Positions 55,540 through 64,000 of a stretch of 64,000 bases of DNA are shown piece after piece. Under the pieces are notes generated by a model that saw only the letters and a list, made by a program, of their open reading frames with translations, ran no database searches and was not told the DNA's origin. The stretch covers positions 496,001-560,000 of the forward strand of contig NZ_CABPSJ010000002.1 in the NCBI RefSeq assembly GCF_902459745.1, in the 5' to 3' direction. Position numbers and translations under genes: made by a program. How positions within the stretch are numbered: the first letter of the stretch is position 1; every line of letters begins with the position of its first letter. This DNA is from Pandoraea communis. GTDB lineage: Bacteria; Pseudomonadota; Gammaproteobacteria; Burkholderiales; Burkholderiaceae.

Positions 55540-56235
55540 ATGGACGATACGCCTGATATCGCACGGGTCGCCAGACTCCTCGCTGACACAGCACGCACGA
55601 GAATCGTGTGGACATTGATTGACGGATCGGCTCGCCCGGCGGGCGAGTTGGCTTATCAGGCAGGCATATCGGCGCAATCGGCCAGCGCCCATTTGACGAA
55701 ACTCGTCGGGGGCGGCTTGCTGGCCGTCGAAGCACAAGGGCGCCATCGCTATTTCCGAATTGCCAACACCGACGTGGCATGCATGATCGAGAGCATGGCT
55801 GCGCTGGCATCGGGGACGGAGTTAGGTCTGCCACAGTGCCTTGGATCAACGCGCTCGCCGACCGAAGCATTCATGCATGCCCGAACCTGCTATGACCATC
55901 TGGCAGGAGAACTCGCGGTGGGCGTACTCGCGTCGATGACGAGGGCGCGTTGGTTGCGACGCCACGGTGCCGAACTAGTCGCTACCCGGCTCGGCGAGCA
56001 GCAGTTGGGCGCGCTTGGCATTGATCTGGCTTCTGCGCAGGGAGAACGTCGCGTGTTCGCTCGGCCATGTGCCGACCTTACGCAGCGGCAACCGCATCTG
56101 GGCGGCGCGCTAGGGACGCATATGCTCAGACTCTACATCGATCAGAACTGGATCGTGCGCTCGCCGAAGTCTCGTCTTGTCAGCATCACCCCAAAGGGAA
56201 ACGAGATGTTTCGTAAGCTTCTGGGACTGGCATGA
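55540..56235 (+). CDS. ArsR-family transcriptional regulator
   Basis: A 231-residue regulator. The N-terminal winged helix (IARVARLLADTARTRIVWTLIDG..ARPAGELAYQAGISAQSASAHLTKLVGGGLL) is ArsR type. The C-terminal half is longer than in metal-sensing ArsR proteins and lacks the CxC metal motif, as in the larger members that sense organic ligands or oxidants. Confidence 0.88.
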   Translation: MDDTPDIARVARLLADTARTRIVWTLIDGSARPAGELAYQAGISAQSASAHLTKLVGGGLLAVEAQGRHRYFRIANTDVACMIESMAALASGTELGLPQCLGSTRSPTEAFMHARTCYDHLAGELAVGVLASMTRARWLRRHGAELVATRLGEQQLGALGIDLASAQGERRVFARPCADLTQRQPHLGGALGTHMLRLYIDQNWIVRSPKSRLVSITPKGNEMFRKLLGLA

Positions 56236-56412
56236 AGCTCACGTTTTTTTATCCACGTGAATTCGGTCGATGACGTTTCTCCGTCTTCGCCCTATGTGCG
56301 CATCATGCGAGGTATCGAACTTTGCCTCTTCGAGCCGCCGGATCGAGCGACGCATCCGGTCAAGGCCATTATCTCCAGATTTCTTTGGTACGAGATTCTC
56401 AGGACAGGTCAC

Positions 56413-56706
56413 CAGCGAAGTCTTGGTGCGGCGCATCGTATGCACGCCGTACGCCGTATCGTCGAGTCCGATCGATGTGATCCACCGATAAACCGCTCGG
56501 GCATATTATCGTGTCGACAGATGCGGCGACGCATGCAATCGGCTTGGGAACAGATCGTTGGTAGCCTTCAAACCCCGCGCCCTAATCCATGCGTCAAGGC
56601 TCTGAGGAGTCTGCTCCGAGATCTCAAACTGAGCCGGTCGTTGCGTCTTCTGTTGCATTACCGCCGTTCGTCGAACGCGAAGGCCTTCAATGTCTGTCAC
56701 GTCGTA
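56413..56706 (-). pseudogene. Decayed short site-specific integrase
   Basis: Read on the minus strand, this is a fragment of the short tyrosine recombinases common in Burkholderiales: DVTDIEGLRVRRTAVMQQKT, RPAQFEISEQTPQSLDAWI, then LFPSRLHASPHLSTR, a TAA stop (56506-56508) where family members have Gln, then in the same frame YARAVYRWITSIGLDDTAYG and VHTMRRTKTSL. After this the sequence departs from the family, losing the RAVQLLLGH and tyrosine motifs. The 5' part is cut by the LysR gene. No other gene is seen between 56236 and 56696. Confidence 0.8.
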
Positions 56707-57605
56707 TCGTCGAAACACAATTGCGTTTTGAGGTAATTCAGAAAAGCTTGCAGCTTGGGCGACGGAACCCGCTCTCGCGGGAACAGCGCATTCAGATCTT
56801 GCGGGGGACCTATCCATTCGGGCAGCACTCTCAGTAAGCGCCCGGCCTCGACTTCGGGGGCCATGCTGGCATCCATCGCCAGCAACAACCCTTTTCCGGC
56901 GCGCGCGGCGTCAAGAATAAGCGCGGGGTCGCTGGCAACGATCACCGGTTCAAGCGAATAGTGAGTCGACTTCCGTCCCGGCTTGCGCAGAGGCCAGGTG
57001 TAGCCGCTGTCGGTGCGTGCCTGATGAAGGGCGAGTGAAGGATGGAGCCGGAGTTCATCGGGAGCGGCTGGCGAGCCATGCTGTTCAATGTACGCGGGAC
57101 TCGCGTAGACCGAAGTCGAAAAGGTCCCGAGCCGCCGCGCCACAAGACTGGAATCGGGAAGGACGCCAAGACGTAGAGCGACGTCCACTTCGTCGTCGAA
57201 AAGATCCAATGGCACATGCGTCGCCAGAATATCGAGCCGCACATCGGGATAGCGAGAGCAGAATCCGGCAATCAATGGCGCGATCCACGTGACGCCGAAC
57301 GAATACGGCAGCGTCACGCGCAGCCAGCCTGCTGGCGTGCCGCGAATGCGCTGCACGGCATTCTCCGCCTCGTCGAGCTGTCTGGAGATGCTGCGGCAGT
57401 GCTCGAAGTAAGCCGTACCCGCCTCGGTCAAACGCAGTTTGCGCGTGGTCCGGTGCAACAGGCGTGAACCGAGGTGCGCCTCGAGTTCCCGCACTCGCCG
57501 GCTGACCGTCGTCTTGGGAATCTGCAACGCGATCGCTGCCGCCGTAAAGCTGCCTGATTGCACGACGCGAATAAAGATAAGCGTGTCGTTGAGGTCCCTG
57601 GTCAT
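56697..57605 (-). CDS. LysR-family regulator (amidase locus)
   Basis: A 302-residue LysR-type regulator with helix-turn-helix LIFIRVVQSGSFTAAAIALQIPKTTVSRRVRELEAHLGSRLLHRTTR and a C-terminal effector domain. It is divergent from the amidase gene, with a 147-bp shared control region, and probably regulates it. Its 3' end abuts the decayed integrase. Confidence 0.92.
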   Translation of the reverse strand: MTRDLNDTLIFIRVVQSGSFTAAAIALQIPKTTVSRRVRELEAHLGSRLLHRTTRKLRLTEAGTAYFEHCRSISRQLDEAENAVQRIRGTPAGWLRVTLPYSFGVTWIAPLIAGFCSRYPDVRLDILATHVPLDLFDDEVDVALRLGVLPDSSLVARRLGTFSTSVYASPAYIEQHGSPAAPDELRLHPSLALHQARTDSGYTWPLRKPGRKSTHYSLEPVIVASDPALILDAARAGKGLLLAMDASMAPEVEAGRLLRVLPEWIGPPQDLNALFPRERVPSPKLQAFLNYLKTQLCFDDTT

Positions 57606-57752
57606 CGACGACTGTATCCCGACTGAGCGTTTGTTGATGGATCGAGACTAGCATAGAGATTGTGCCGCTGATGGCTCAATCCTTGCTGGCAGCACGGGCT
57701 AATCGCCGGCACGGGCCTGGAATATCTTGTCGCCTTCAACCTGGAGGCGCAA

Positions 57753-59207
57753 ATGAATCTCAGCGAATACACAAGTCACGATGCAATCGGGCTCGCAAAA
57801 CGCGTGTCCGACCGCGAAGTCACGCCGGCGGAGCTTGCCGAACTCGCCCGTTCGGCGATCGAAGCAGTCAATCCGGCGATCAACGCGATTATCGAGCACT
57901 GGCCGGCCAGCGATAGCGGAGGCTGCCCGGAACTCTGCAACGGTCCGCTCGCTGGCGTACCGTTTTTGGTCAAGGATCTTGCGGTCGCCATGAGCGGTAA
58001 GCGGCTGGAGCTAGGAAGCCGGCTCTCCAGCGGCGTTGTCGCCCCGTCGGATTCGTGGCTCATGTCGCGGTTCCGCGCAGCCGGACTCGTCACGATTGGC
58101 CGCACGGCTACGCCCGAAATGGCGTTCAGCACGACCACTGAATCCACGCTGCAGGGCGCGACGCGCAATCCCTGGCAGCCGGACTTAAGCGCCGGTGGTT
58201 CGAGCGGTGGAGCGGCTGCGGCAGTCGCAGCCGGCGCCGTCCCGCTGGCGCATGCCACCGATGCCGCCGGATCGATCCGGGTGCCAGCAAGCTACAACGG
58301 CTTGTTCGGACTCAAGCCGACGCGCGGGCGCAGCTCGAACGGGCCAGCCTTCGACGAAATCTTTGCAGGCTTCGGCGTGCAACTGGGCGTGAGCCGGAGC
58401 GTGCGGGACAGCGCCGCGCTACTCGATGCGATCCAGGGACAGGCGATCGGCGAGCCTTACCTCACCGCCGCGCCGGAGCACAGCTTCCTGTCGCAGGTCG
58501 ACCGCGAACCGGGCAAACTCAGGATTGGCATGATGATTGATCCGTGGAGCGCGGATCGAACCAACCCGGCTATCGCGGCAGCGGTAGGATCGACGGCGCG
58601 GCTCCTGGAGGACCTCGGCCACACGGTCTACGAAGCACGGCCGTCACTTGGCGTGTCGTGGGATGCGCTCGTGCAGATGAACGCGACGATCTGGACGGCG
58701 ACGCTGGTGGGCTGGATCGAAGGCCTGGCTGCGGCGACGGGACGCCCGATTGATGAGACAACGCTGGAGCCCACCACATTGGCCTGTTATCGCTATGGCA
58801 AGGAAGAAAAGGCATCCGCATTTTCCGCTGCGCTGGCGATGCGCAACGTTGTGACGCGAGCTGTCGGGCATTGGTTCGAAGACTTCGATGTGCTGCTCAC
58901 GCCGACGCTGCCGCAAATGCCGCTGCGCGTTGGAGAATACGGCAAGGGCGCGGAATCGATGAACGGCCTCGAATGGACGCAGCGAGTATTCCGGCATTCG
59001 CCTTTTACCCCACCGTTCAATGTTGCCGGTGTTCCCGCGATGTCGGTACCGCTAGCAAGTCATCCAGAAACGGGTTTGCCGATCGGGATGCAGTTCGCGG
59101 GAGCATTCGCGCGCGAAGATAAATTGCTGCGACTCGCAGGACAGCTCGAACGCGCGCGGCCGTGGATCAATCGACGGCCCGTAGTTTGGGCGGGACGTCG
59201 GGCGTAA
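57753..59207 (+). CDS. Amidase-signature-family amidase
   Basis: A 484-residue amidase. The Ser-cisSer-Lys triad can be read: Lys74 in GVPFLVKDLAV, Ser150 in the GGSSGGAAAAV motif and Ser174 in DAAGSIRVPAS. The C-terminal part includes FTPPFNVAGVPAMSVPL. It hydrolyses an amide or ester; the substrate cannot be told from sequence. It is divergent from the LysR regulator. Confidence 0.93.
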   Translation: MNLSEYTSHDAIGLAKRVSDREVTPAELAELARSAIEAVNPAINAIIEHWPASDSGGCPELCNGPLAGVPFLVKDLAVAMSGKRLELGSRLSSGVVAPSDSWLMSRFRAAGLVTIGRTATPEMAFSTTTESTLQGATRNPWQPDLSAGGSSGGAAAAVAAGAVPLAHATDAAGSIRVPASYNGLFGLKPTRGRSSNGPAFDEIFAGFGVQLGVSRSVRDSAALLDAIQGQAIGEPYLTAAPEHSFLSQVDREPGKLRIGMMIDPWSADRTNPAIAAAVGSTARLLEDLGHTVYEARPSLGVSWDALVQMNATIWTATLVGWIEGLAAATGRPIDETTLEPTTLACYRYGKEEKASAFSAALAMRNVVTRAVGHWFEDFDVLLTPTLPQMPLRVGEYGKGAESMNGLEWTQRVFRHSPFTPPFNVAGVPAMSVPLASHPETGLPIGMQFAGAFAREDKLLRLAGQLERARPWINRRPVVWAGRRA

Positions 59208-59230
59208 TAGCGACAGCGAGCGTGTGTCAT

Positions 59231-59252
59231 GCGGGCGGCTCGGTCCGCCCGC
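59231..59252 (+). terminator. Possible terminator after the amidase gene
   Basis: Stem GCGGGCGG/CCGCCCGC with a 6-nt loop, 23 bp after the amidase stop, followed by only three T residues. The remainder of 59208-59540 shows no feature. Confidence 0.5.
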
Positions 59253-59540
59253 TTTCACTTGCGTTCTCACGCGAATGCACCCGCATGCCTTCGCAGCGAG
59301 ACAACTCGCCAACTTGCTATCCGGTCGGCAGCTTTCGATTGCAAAGCGGCCGCTTGAATCCGCAGCCGTCTACCGTCGTTCGGGAACCACTGTTCCCGAC
59401 CCCGAACGGTCATTTGGGAAAAGCCAATCGCCGTCAGGGTCTTGGGGCAAGTGGGGAACGTGATCCTCTGAGTCAGATACCCGCGGTAAACATGCCGGTG
59501 GTAAATTGCAGATATTCAGACTTTCTCGGATGCGCTCGCC

Positions 59541-60395
59541 ATGATTTTGACCGGACCTGAGGTCGCCCATTCGCTGGAACTTGTCGAGGCGCGGCATTTG
59601 GCGCAACAGGTGGCAACGCTTCGCAGCGTCACGAAGCGACAAGACGTTTGCGCATTGAACGTCTGCGGTGGGATCGCTGCGTTGACCGACAATGCCTTCG
59701 GACGAAAACTGAATCACGTTACGGGACTCGGGATGGGTGTCGCCGTCAGCGATGAGGCGATCGAGCAACTTGAAGCGGAATACGGTGCGCGATCGCTCGA
59801 TGTCGAAATCGATGCATGCCCTCACGCCGTCCCTTCCACGCTTGATGTTTTATCGGCGCGCGGATATGTGGTAAATGCGTTCAGCAACACTTATGTCCGT
59901 GAACTGGGGGGCGATGACTTTGAGGTTCCGCCCCCTGCCGGGATTGAAATCGTGAGCGGCCGATCCGTCGCGGAGAGCGCGTTTGTGTCGCATTCGGTAT
60001 CTGCATTCGAAATGCAAGCCAAGCCTCGGCCGCGGGCCCTGCTCGAAGCGCTCGCCATCATCGCTGCTGCACGAACGGATACGACACGCTTTGTCGCAAC
60101 GCTTGACGGGCACATCGCAGGTACCGCGGGTATGAGCGTGATTGACAGTCCGATGGGTAAGATCGCGCACCTCTACATCGCCAGCACGCACGCTGACTAT
60201 CGCGGCCGAGGCGTGCAACTTGCGCTGATCCGTGCGAGATTGTCCGCCGCCCGGGAGGCGGGTTGCACGTTGGCGAGCGTCACCGCACGGGCTCAGAACG
60301 TCAGCGCTCGAAACACGGAACGGGCTGGCTTCAGACTTGCTTACACCAAGGCAACGCTGGTGAAACCCTTCGTCAAACCGACCGACGCAAAGTGA
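59541..60395 (+). CDS. GNAT-family N-acetyltransferase
   Basis: A 284-residue acetyltransferase. The C-terminal GNAT domain shows AGTAGMSVIDSPMGKIAHLYI, the acetyl-CoA-binding RGRGVQLALIRARLSAA and NTERAGFRLAYTKATL. The N-terminal half (residues 1-120) may be a second, degenerate GNAT domain. The substrate is unknown. Confidence 0.85.
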   Translation: MILTGPEVAHSLELVEARHLAQQVATLRSVTKRQDVCALNVCGGIAALTDNAFGRKLNHVTGLGMGVAVSDEAIEQLEAEYGARSLDVEIDACPHAVPSTLDVLSARGYVVNAFSNTYVRELGGDDFEVPPPAGIEIVSGRSVAESAFVSHSVSAFEMQAKPRPRALLEALAIIAAARTDTTRFVATLDGHIAGTAGMSVIDSPMGKIAHLYIASTHADYRGRGVQLALIRARLSAAREAGCTLASVTARAQNVSARNTERAGFRLAYTKATLVKPFVKPTDAK

Positions 60396-60644
60396 TGGGC
60401 TGCTGACGGAGCGTCTACGGCATGATGGCCCGGAGTGACGGCAACTGGCCGCACGCTGCCCCGTGCAAATCGCATCGGCGGCTCGATCTCCATTGGGGGC
60501 GATCGACAACACGCGGCCCAATTCGGTCAGTTGACGCTCTCTAGAGCGGCCGCTCGGCCGCAATAGCAACCTCCCCCGTATCAGACGTCAATAGTCAGGC
60601 GGATTGGTCATGCGCAGATCGACCTGAGGTGGTCAGACACTTGA

Positions 60645-60667
60645 AATATACAGCATCGCTGTATATT
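60645..60667. promoter_or_regulatory. Perfect palindromic operator upstream of the SnoaL-marR operon
   Basis: AATATACAGC and GCTGTATATT flank ATC, giving 10-bp perfect arms 58 bp before the SnoaL-like start. Size and spacing suit a MarR-family dimer. The palindrome contains -10-like TATATT sequences, so binding would block transcription. The rest of 60396-60640 shows nothing recognisable. Confidence 0.75.
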
Positions 60668-60725
60668 ATCCTCGCGTACCCGTCTGCGGAATGTAACGAA
60701 TGTATGAAAAATGTTGAGGACTGGC

Positions 60726-61139
60726 ATGCACAGCAATGACCCCAAAGCTGTTGTCGAGCGATTCAATTACGAAGTCATCCGTGATGGCAATCGGGAAAGC
60801 TTCGAGGCGCTCATGGCGCCCGACTTCATCAACTGGTCGGCACCGAGTGAGGCGACGCGAGGCGCCGAAACGATGTGGGCGACGTTTGCTTCCGTGCTGC
60901 GCCCGGCGATCGGGGGCATGAAGGTCCACATTCATGAGCAACTGTGCGACGGCGATAAGGTCACGACGCGAAAGTCGATCTCTGGCAAGCATGTCGGGCC
61001 GCTGCTTGGCGTGGAGGCCACCGGCGAGAATATTTCAATCGATGTAATCGACATCGTCCGTGTTCGGGACGGACGGTACGTCGAACATTGGGGTGTGAAT
61101 ACGCTTGCCGCCGTCGTTGCGCGACTTCACAAACAATGA
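60726..61139 (+). CDS. SnoaL-like ester cyclase family protein
   Basis: A 137-residue protein from MHSNDPKAVVERFNYEVIRDGN, preceded by GAGG. The NTF2 fold pattern (FEALMAPDFINWSA, ALCDGDKVTTRKSI-like strands, VIDIVRVRDGRYVEHWGVN) is typical of SnoaL-like polyketide cyclase relatives. Its stop overlaps the marR start in an ATGA. It is probably a detoxification or modification enzyme induced by the ligand of the MarR regulator. Confidence 0.8.
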   Translation: MHSNDPKAVVERFNYEVIRDGNRESFEALMAPDFINWSAPSEATRGAETMWATFASVLRPAIGGMKVHIHEQLCDGDKVTTRKSISGKHVGPLLGVEATGENISIDVIDIVRVRDGRYVEHWGVNTLAAVVARLHKQ

Positions 61140-61597
61140 GCGCTCGCAAAGTGGGTCGAGCTGACTCTCTCCCCGTCCAGACCGAAGATGCCGCATCCTT
61201 AGGAGAGTCGATTCGTGATGTCGTAAGCCGCCTCGTTAAGGTTGTCCGCGAGCAAACTGGTACGCACTCGAATGCGCAGAGCGAGACACTTTCGCTGCTG
61301 GAGCGCGCTGGCCCTGTCAGTATTTCAACACTCGCCGTGGGCCGGGCAGTGACTCATCAAACTATGCGGGTGATCGTAATGAAAATGGTCGAACAAGGGG
61401 TGGCAACCCTGAGGCAAGACACTGAAGACGGCCGCGCTTACATCGTGAACCTGACCGATAAAGGACGCGCACAGATTGCGCATGAGCGAACCACACGTTC
61501 GCAATGGCTTACTGATCAACTGATCAGGAAACTCAGCCGCGAAGAGCGTGCTTTATTGGAAGTTGCCGTTGGAACACTTCAGAAGCTGATTGACTAA
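61136..61597 (+). CDS. MarR-family transcriptional regulator
   Basis: A 153-residue regulator starting MSARKVGRADSLPVQTED, with the winged helix SETLSLLERAGPVSISTLAVGRAVTHQTMRVIVMKMVEQGVATLRQDTEDGRAYIVNLTDKGR. It is coupled to the SnoaL-like gene by a 4-bp overlap and probably autoregulates through the palindrome at 60645-60667. Confidence 0.9.
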   Translation: MSARKVGRADSLPVQTEDAASLGESIRDVVSRLVKVVREQTGTHSNAQSETLSLLERAGPVSISTLAVGRAVTHQTMRVIVMKMVEQGVATLRQDTEDGRAYIVNLTDKGRAQIAHERTTRSQWLTDQLIRKLSREERALLEVAVGTLQKLID

Positions 61598-61709
61598 TGC
61601 CCCCTCGTGGCGCCCCCGTTATCGCTAACTAGGGGCTACCGCAAAATCGGAAGCGCTAGACGACGCGCCCCCCGCAAATCCCGGTGATTCCACTCGCCAT
61701 CACGGATCA

Positions 61710-62252
61710 CTAAAACTCGCATTCCGCCGTGCTCACAAGTCTCACGAAGGGGCCATTCAATGTCCGATTGTGGTGGTCGATAATGTTTCGCGCAGACAAC
61801 ACCGGCGTGTCCATGGAGGTATGCGCGTCGGCCACCAGCAAAGGTTGGAATCCCAAATCCGCTGCTGCCCGACAAGTTGCGTCGATGCAGTATTCCGTTT
61901 TCATTCCGACGATAACCAACTCGTTAACGGATGCATCCCGGAGCGAGTCCGCCAGTCCAGTGCCTAAAAAACAGTTAGGCCGGTTTTTGTCGAATACGGC
62001 GTCCGTCATCGCATCAACGGCCAAATCTCGCAGTAGTTGTGTCAGCGGGCTCCCAGGCTCAATGGGGGAACCTTGAGGGCCGGTATGTCGCGCAACGAAG
62101 ATTGAAGCACCGGCTCGGCGAGCCTTTTCGATCAACTGGTTGATGTTGGCAAGAACTTGCGGCCCGTTGTGAGGCGTTTCTGGGCCATTAAACAGTCCGA
62201 CTTGCATGTCAACGATTAAGAGGGCGCGGCGTTGAGGCTGAGGACCCTGCAT
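61710..62252 (-). CDS. Isochorismatase-like cysteine hydrolase
   Basis: A 180-residue hydrolase starting MQGPQPQRRALLIVDMQVGLF after a CAGGAGAA ribosome site. The triad can be read: Asp15 (LLIVDMQ), Lys in AVFDKNRPNCFLGTGL and Cys in VIVGMKTEYCIDATCRAA. Members hydrolyse amides or vinyl ethers such as nicotinamide, carbamoyl compounds or isochorismate. Confidence 0.9.
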   Translation of the reverse strand: MQGPQPQRRALLIVDMQVGLFNGPETPHNGPQVLANINQLIEKARRAGASIFVARHTGPQGSPIEPGSPLTQLLRDLAVDAMTDAVFDKNRPNCFLGTGLADSLRDASVNELVIVGMKTEYCIDATCRAAADLGFQPLLVADAHTSMDTPVLSARNIIDHHNRTLNGPFVRLVSTAECEF

Positions 62253-62296
62253 TGCATTTCTCCTGGATTGTTGCCAGTGACGCACGGAGAAACTTC

Positions 62297-62325
62297 AAGG
62301 CCCCGTCCATCACTGGCGGGGCCTT
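62297..62325. repeat. Inverted repeat upstream of the isochorismatase-like gene
   Basis: AAGGCCCC and GGGGCCTT are separated by 13 nt, 44 bp before the start of the minus-strand gene, in its leader or promoter region. No gene is seen in 62253-62782. Confidence 0.45.
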
Positions 62326-62782
62326 GGGGCGATACGATATTTGAAACTCGCGCACCGACCTCACGGCCCGCCATAAGCGGTCGTGGTGATGGTAGTGGTA
62401 GTGAGAGCGAGGAAGTTCATGTCATGCATGATGCAGTAACCGCTTCAAGGCGTCAACGACCGTTGCATCACAATTAAGCTCGGTCGATTGGACTGGCGGC
62501 GACAGGCCGGGATGGCACCATAGCTGCCGTTTGAACGTCGATGGGCAGGCCGCGAACATCGCTTCCTGGCCGTCTAAAGACACTCCGGAATGGCGGTTTC
62601 CGACCCAGTTCGGCCCATCAGCCGGGCGCCAAGCCTAAGGCTGCTCTCCGGATAATAACGGTCATTCCCGCAGGCGAAGTCGATGGACAAGTAATCAGCC
62701 TATTTGCCTCGTCGACACCCTCAGCTAATTGCCGCATGAAGGAAGTACCCGAACATCGTTTCGACGCAGGCATGCCATTGGG

Positions 62783-63946
62783 TTAGCTATCGCGTAGGCT
62801 CGCGAAGGTCGAGCGAATATCGCCTACCAAAGCATGCGGATTTTCCAACGCGGCAAAGTGGCCGCCCCGCTCGTGCTCAGCGAAGTGCCGCACATCGCTG
62901 TAGCGTTGTTCAATCCAGCGTCGCGATTTACGCACCTGTTCGCCGGCAAGCATGGTGAATCCAGACGGCACGCCAATTGGACGATCGGTGCGAGCCGCAG
63001 AGGACCAGTTGGATCGCTTCAATTCCCAATAAAGTCGAGCCGACGAAGCTGACGCATTGGGTATCCAATACAACATGACGTCGTCGAGTATTTCGTCGAG
63101 CGTGAAGGAAGCTTCTGCGTTGCCTGCCGTACCACACGTGTCCTGGAACATTGCGTAAATCCACGCTGCCTGCGCGACTGGAGAATCTGCGAGCGCGTAG
63201 CCTATCGTCTGCGGTCGCGTCTGCTGCTGTTGAGCGTATCCGGATAGCGTGCTCCAGAAATACCTGGCACTGTCGAGCATTCTCTGTTCATCCGGCGTAG
63301 CGTCGCGCATTTCGTCTTGCGTGGGCATGAACATCGCGAAGTTCAGATGGATACCGATTAGCTCGGGGAGCGCCAGTGATGCGATTTCGTCGGTCACTCC
63401 TGCGCCAAAATCACCACCGTGCATAGCCCAACGGTCGTAGCCAAGCCGTCGCATCAGCTGAACGTAAGCACGCCCAATGCGCGACATGTCCCACCCGGGT
63501 TCACCTGGCTTGTCGGAAAAGCCAAATCCCGGCATCGACGGAATGATAAGGTGAAACGCCTGCCTCGGATCATCGCCCTGTGCGCTGGGATTGGTAAGCG
63601 GCGCTATCACCTTGCGGAACTCAAGCACAGAGCCGGGCCAACCATGCGCCATCAGCAAGGGAATCGCATCAGGTTCAGGTGACCGAATGTGAAGAAAATG
63701 GATGTCCAAGCCGTCAATGGTCGTCTTGAACTGTCCGAAGTCATTCAACATCGACTCGCAGCGACGCCAGTCGTAACCCTCTATCCAATGCGCGACGAGT
63801 GCCTGCAGCTTTAAAAGTTGCGGACCTTGGCTCGTGTCATTGACGGTTTCACGGTCTGGCCAGCGCACCCGCTGCAGTCGCTCACGCAACTCGGTCAGCT
63901 CCCGCTCAGACACATTGAGCTGAAACGGCTTGATCAGATCAATCAT
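62783..63946 (-). CDS. Epoxide hydrolase (EHN-type alpha/beta hydrolase)
   Basis: A 387-residue alpha/beta hydrolase with the N-terminal EHN domain (IKPFQLNVSERELTELRERLQRVRWPD). The oxyanion-hole motif is LLMAHGWPGS (residues 98-106), the probable nucleophile Asp179 in HGGDFGAGVTDEIA, the lid region WSTLSGYAQQQQTRPQTIGYAL, and the catalytic His in HERGGHFAALENP. It opens epoxides to diols. The last 54 bp of the window upstream of it hold no gene. Confidence 0.93.
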   Translation of the reverse strand: MIDLIKPFQLNVSERELTELRERLQRVRWPDRETVNDTSQGPQLLKLQALVAHWIEGYDWRRCESMLNDFGQFKTTIDGLDIHFLHIRSPEPDAIPLLMAHGWPGSVLEFRKVIAPLTNPSAQGDDPRQAFHLIIPSMPGFGFSDKPGEPGWDMSRIGRAYVQLMRRLGYDRWAMHGGDFGAGVTDEIASLALPELIGIHLNFAMFMPTQDEMRDATPDEQRMLDSARYFWSTLSGYAQQQQTRPQTIGYALADSPVAQAAWIYAMFQDTCGTAGNAEASFTLDEILDDVMLYWIPNASASSARLYWELKRSNWSSAARTDRPIGVPSGFTMLAGEQVRKSRRWIEQRYSDVRHFAEHERGGHFAALENPHALVGDIRSTFASLRDS

Positions 63947-64000
63947 CGCTTGCTACCCCTGGTAATGTAGTGACGTTTCATGAAGTCGAGGAGCGATGTT

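Noticed and set aside
60540-60565. A GC-rich dyad around GCGGCCGCTCGGCCGC as a possible terminator of the acetyltransferase gene
   Set aside because: It lies 145 bp beyond the stop with no T-run, and its symmetry is what GC-rich sequence produces by chance.
62541-62786. An 81-codon plus-strand frame before the epoxide hydrolase stop
   Set aside because: No ribosome binding site, no recognisable motif and low-complexity composition.

Overview
The window is high-GC proteobacterial DNA. The order yicC-gmk-rpoZ-spoT with greB convergent and rph-rdgB-hemW divergent, a complete kdpFABC-kdpDE locus and several Burkholderia-type accessory genes point to a member of the Burkholderiales. Pandoraea or a close relative is my best guess; it rests on gene content, not on a database comparison.

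Positions 1-29.5 kb look like ordinary chromosome. In order they hold a partial FtsX-type ABC permease; a DUF4126 membrane protein; a Gdx/SugE guanidinium exporter behind a recognisable guanidine-II riboswitch; the high-affinity K+ system (kdpE, kdpD, kdpC, kdpB, kdpA, kdpF and a coupled 30-residue ORF, all on the minus strand) with an intrinsic terminator between kdpC and kdpD; two related solute-binding proteins without permeases; a P-loop ATPase/cupin pair; a CnoX-like thioredoxin-TPR protein; a CPA2 antiporter with an interrupted Usp tail; a pirin; the transcription and stringent-response block; and an AMP-binding acyl-CoA synthetase.

At 29.5 kb lies tRNA-Ser(UGA), which has been used repeatedly as an integration site. 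A 59-bp copy of its 3' half lies at 37.6 kb and a shorter copy of its 3' end at 54.9 kb. All three copies are followed by related flanks in the same register. The first segment (29.6-37.7 kb, visibly lower GC) is a small defence island: an AIPR-family protein with a nuclease-like N-terminus, a frameshifted tyrosine integrase, an AbiEi/AbiEii type IV toxin-antitoxin pair, an AbiU2-like HEPN protein, a second HEPN-like protein, a relic of another AbiE locus, and a BrnT/BrnA pair whose toxin has lost its middle.

The second segment (37.7-54.9 kb) is metabolic and has chromosome-like GC. It first carries a LysR-controlled cluster (CitE-type lyase, CaiB-type CoA-transferase, TIM-barrel hydrolase, AtoE-type and 2-hydroxycarboxylate-type transporters) that probably takes up a hydroxy acid and cleaves its CoA ester. 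It then carries a unit that looks built to scavenge phosphate esters: a two-component system, a secreted acid phosphatase, a secreted phosphodiesterase, a TonB-dependent receptor and its own ExbB-ExbD-TonB.

From 55 kb to the end the content is accessory: an NTF2-like protein with a divergent ArsR regulator, a decayed second integrase, a LysR/amidase pair, a GNAT acetyltransferase, a SnoaL-like protein and MarR regulator behind a perfect palindromic operator, an isochorismatase-like hydrolase and an epoxide hydrolase. I saw no insertion sequences, rRNA or CRISPR arrays.
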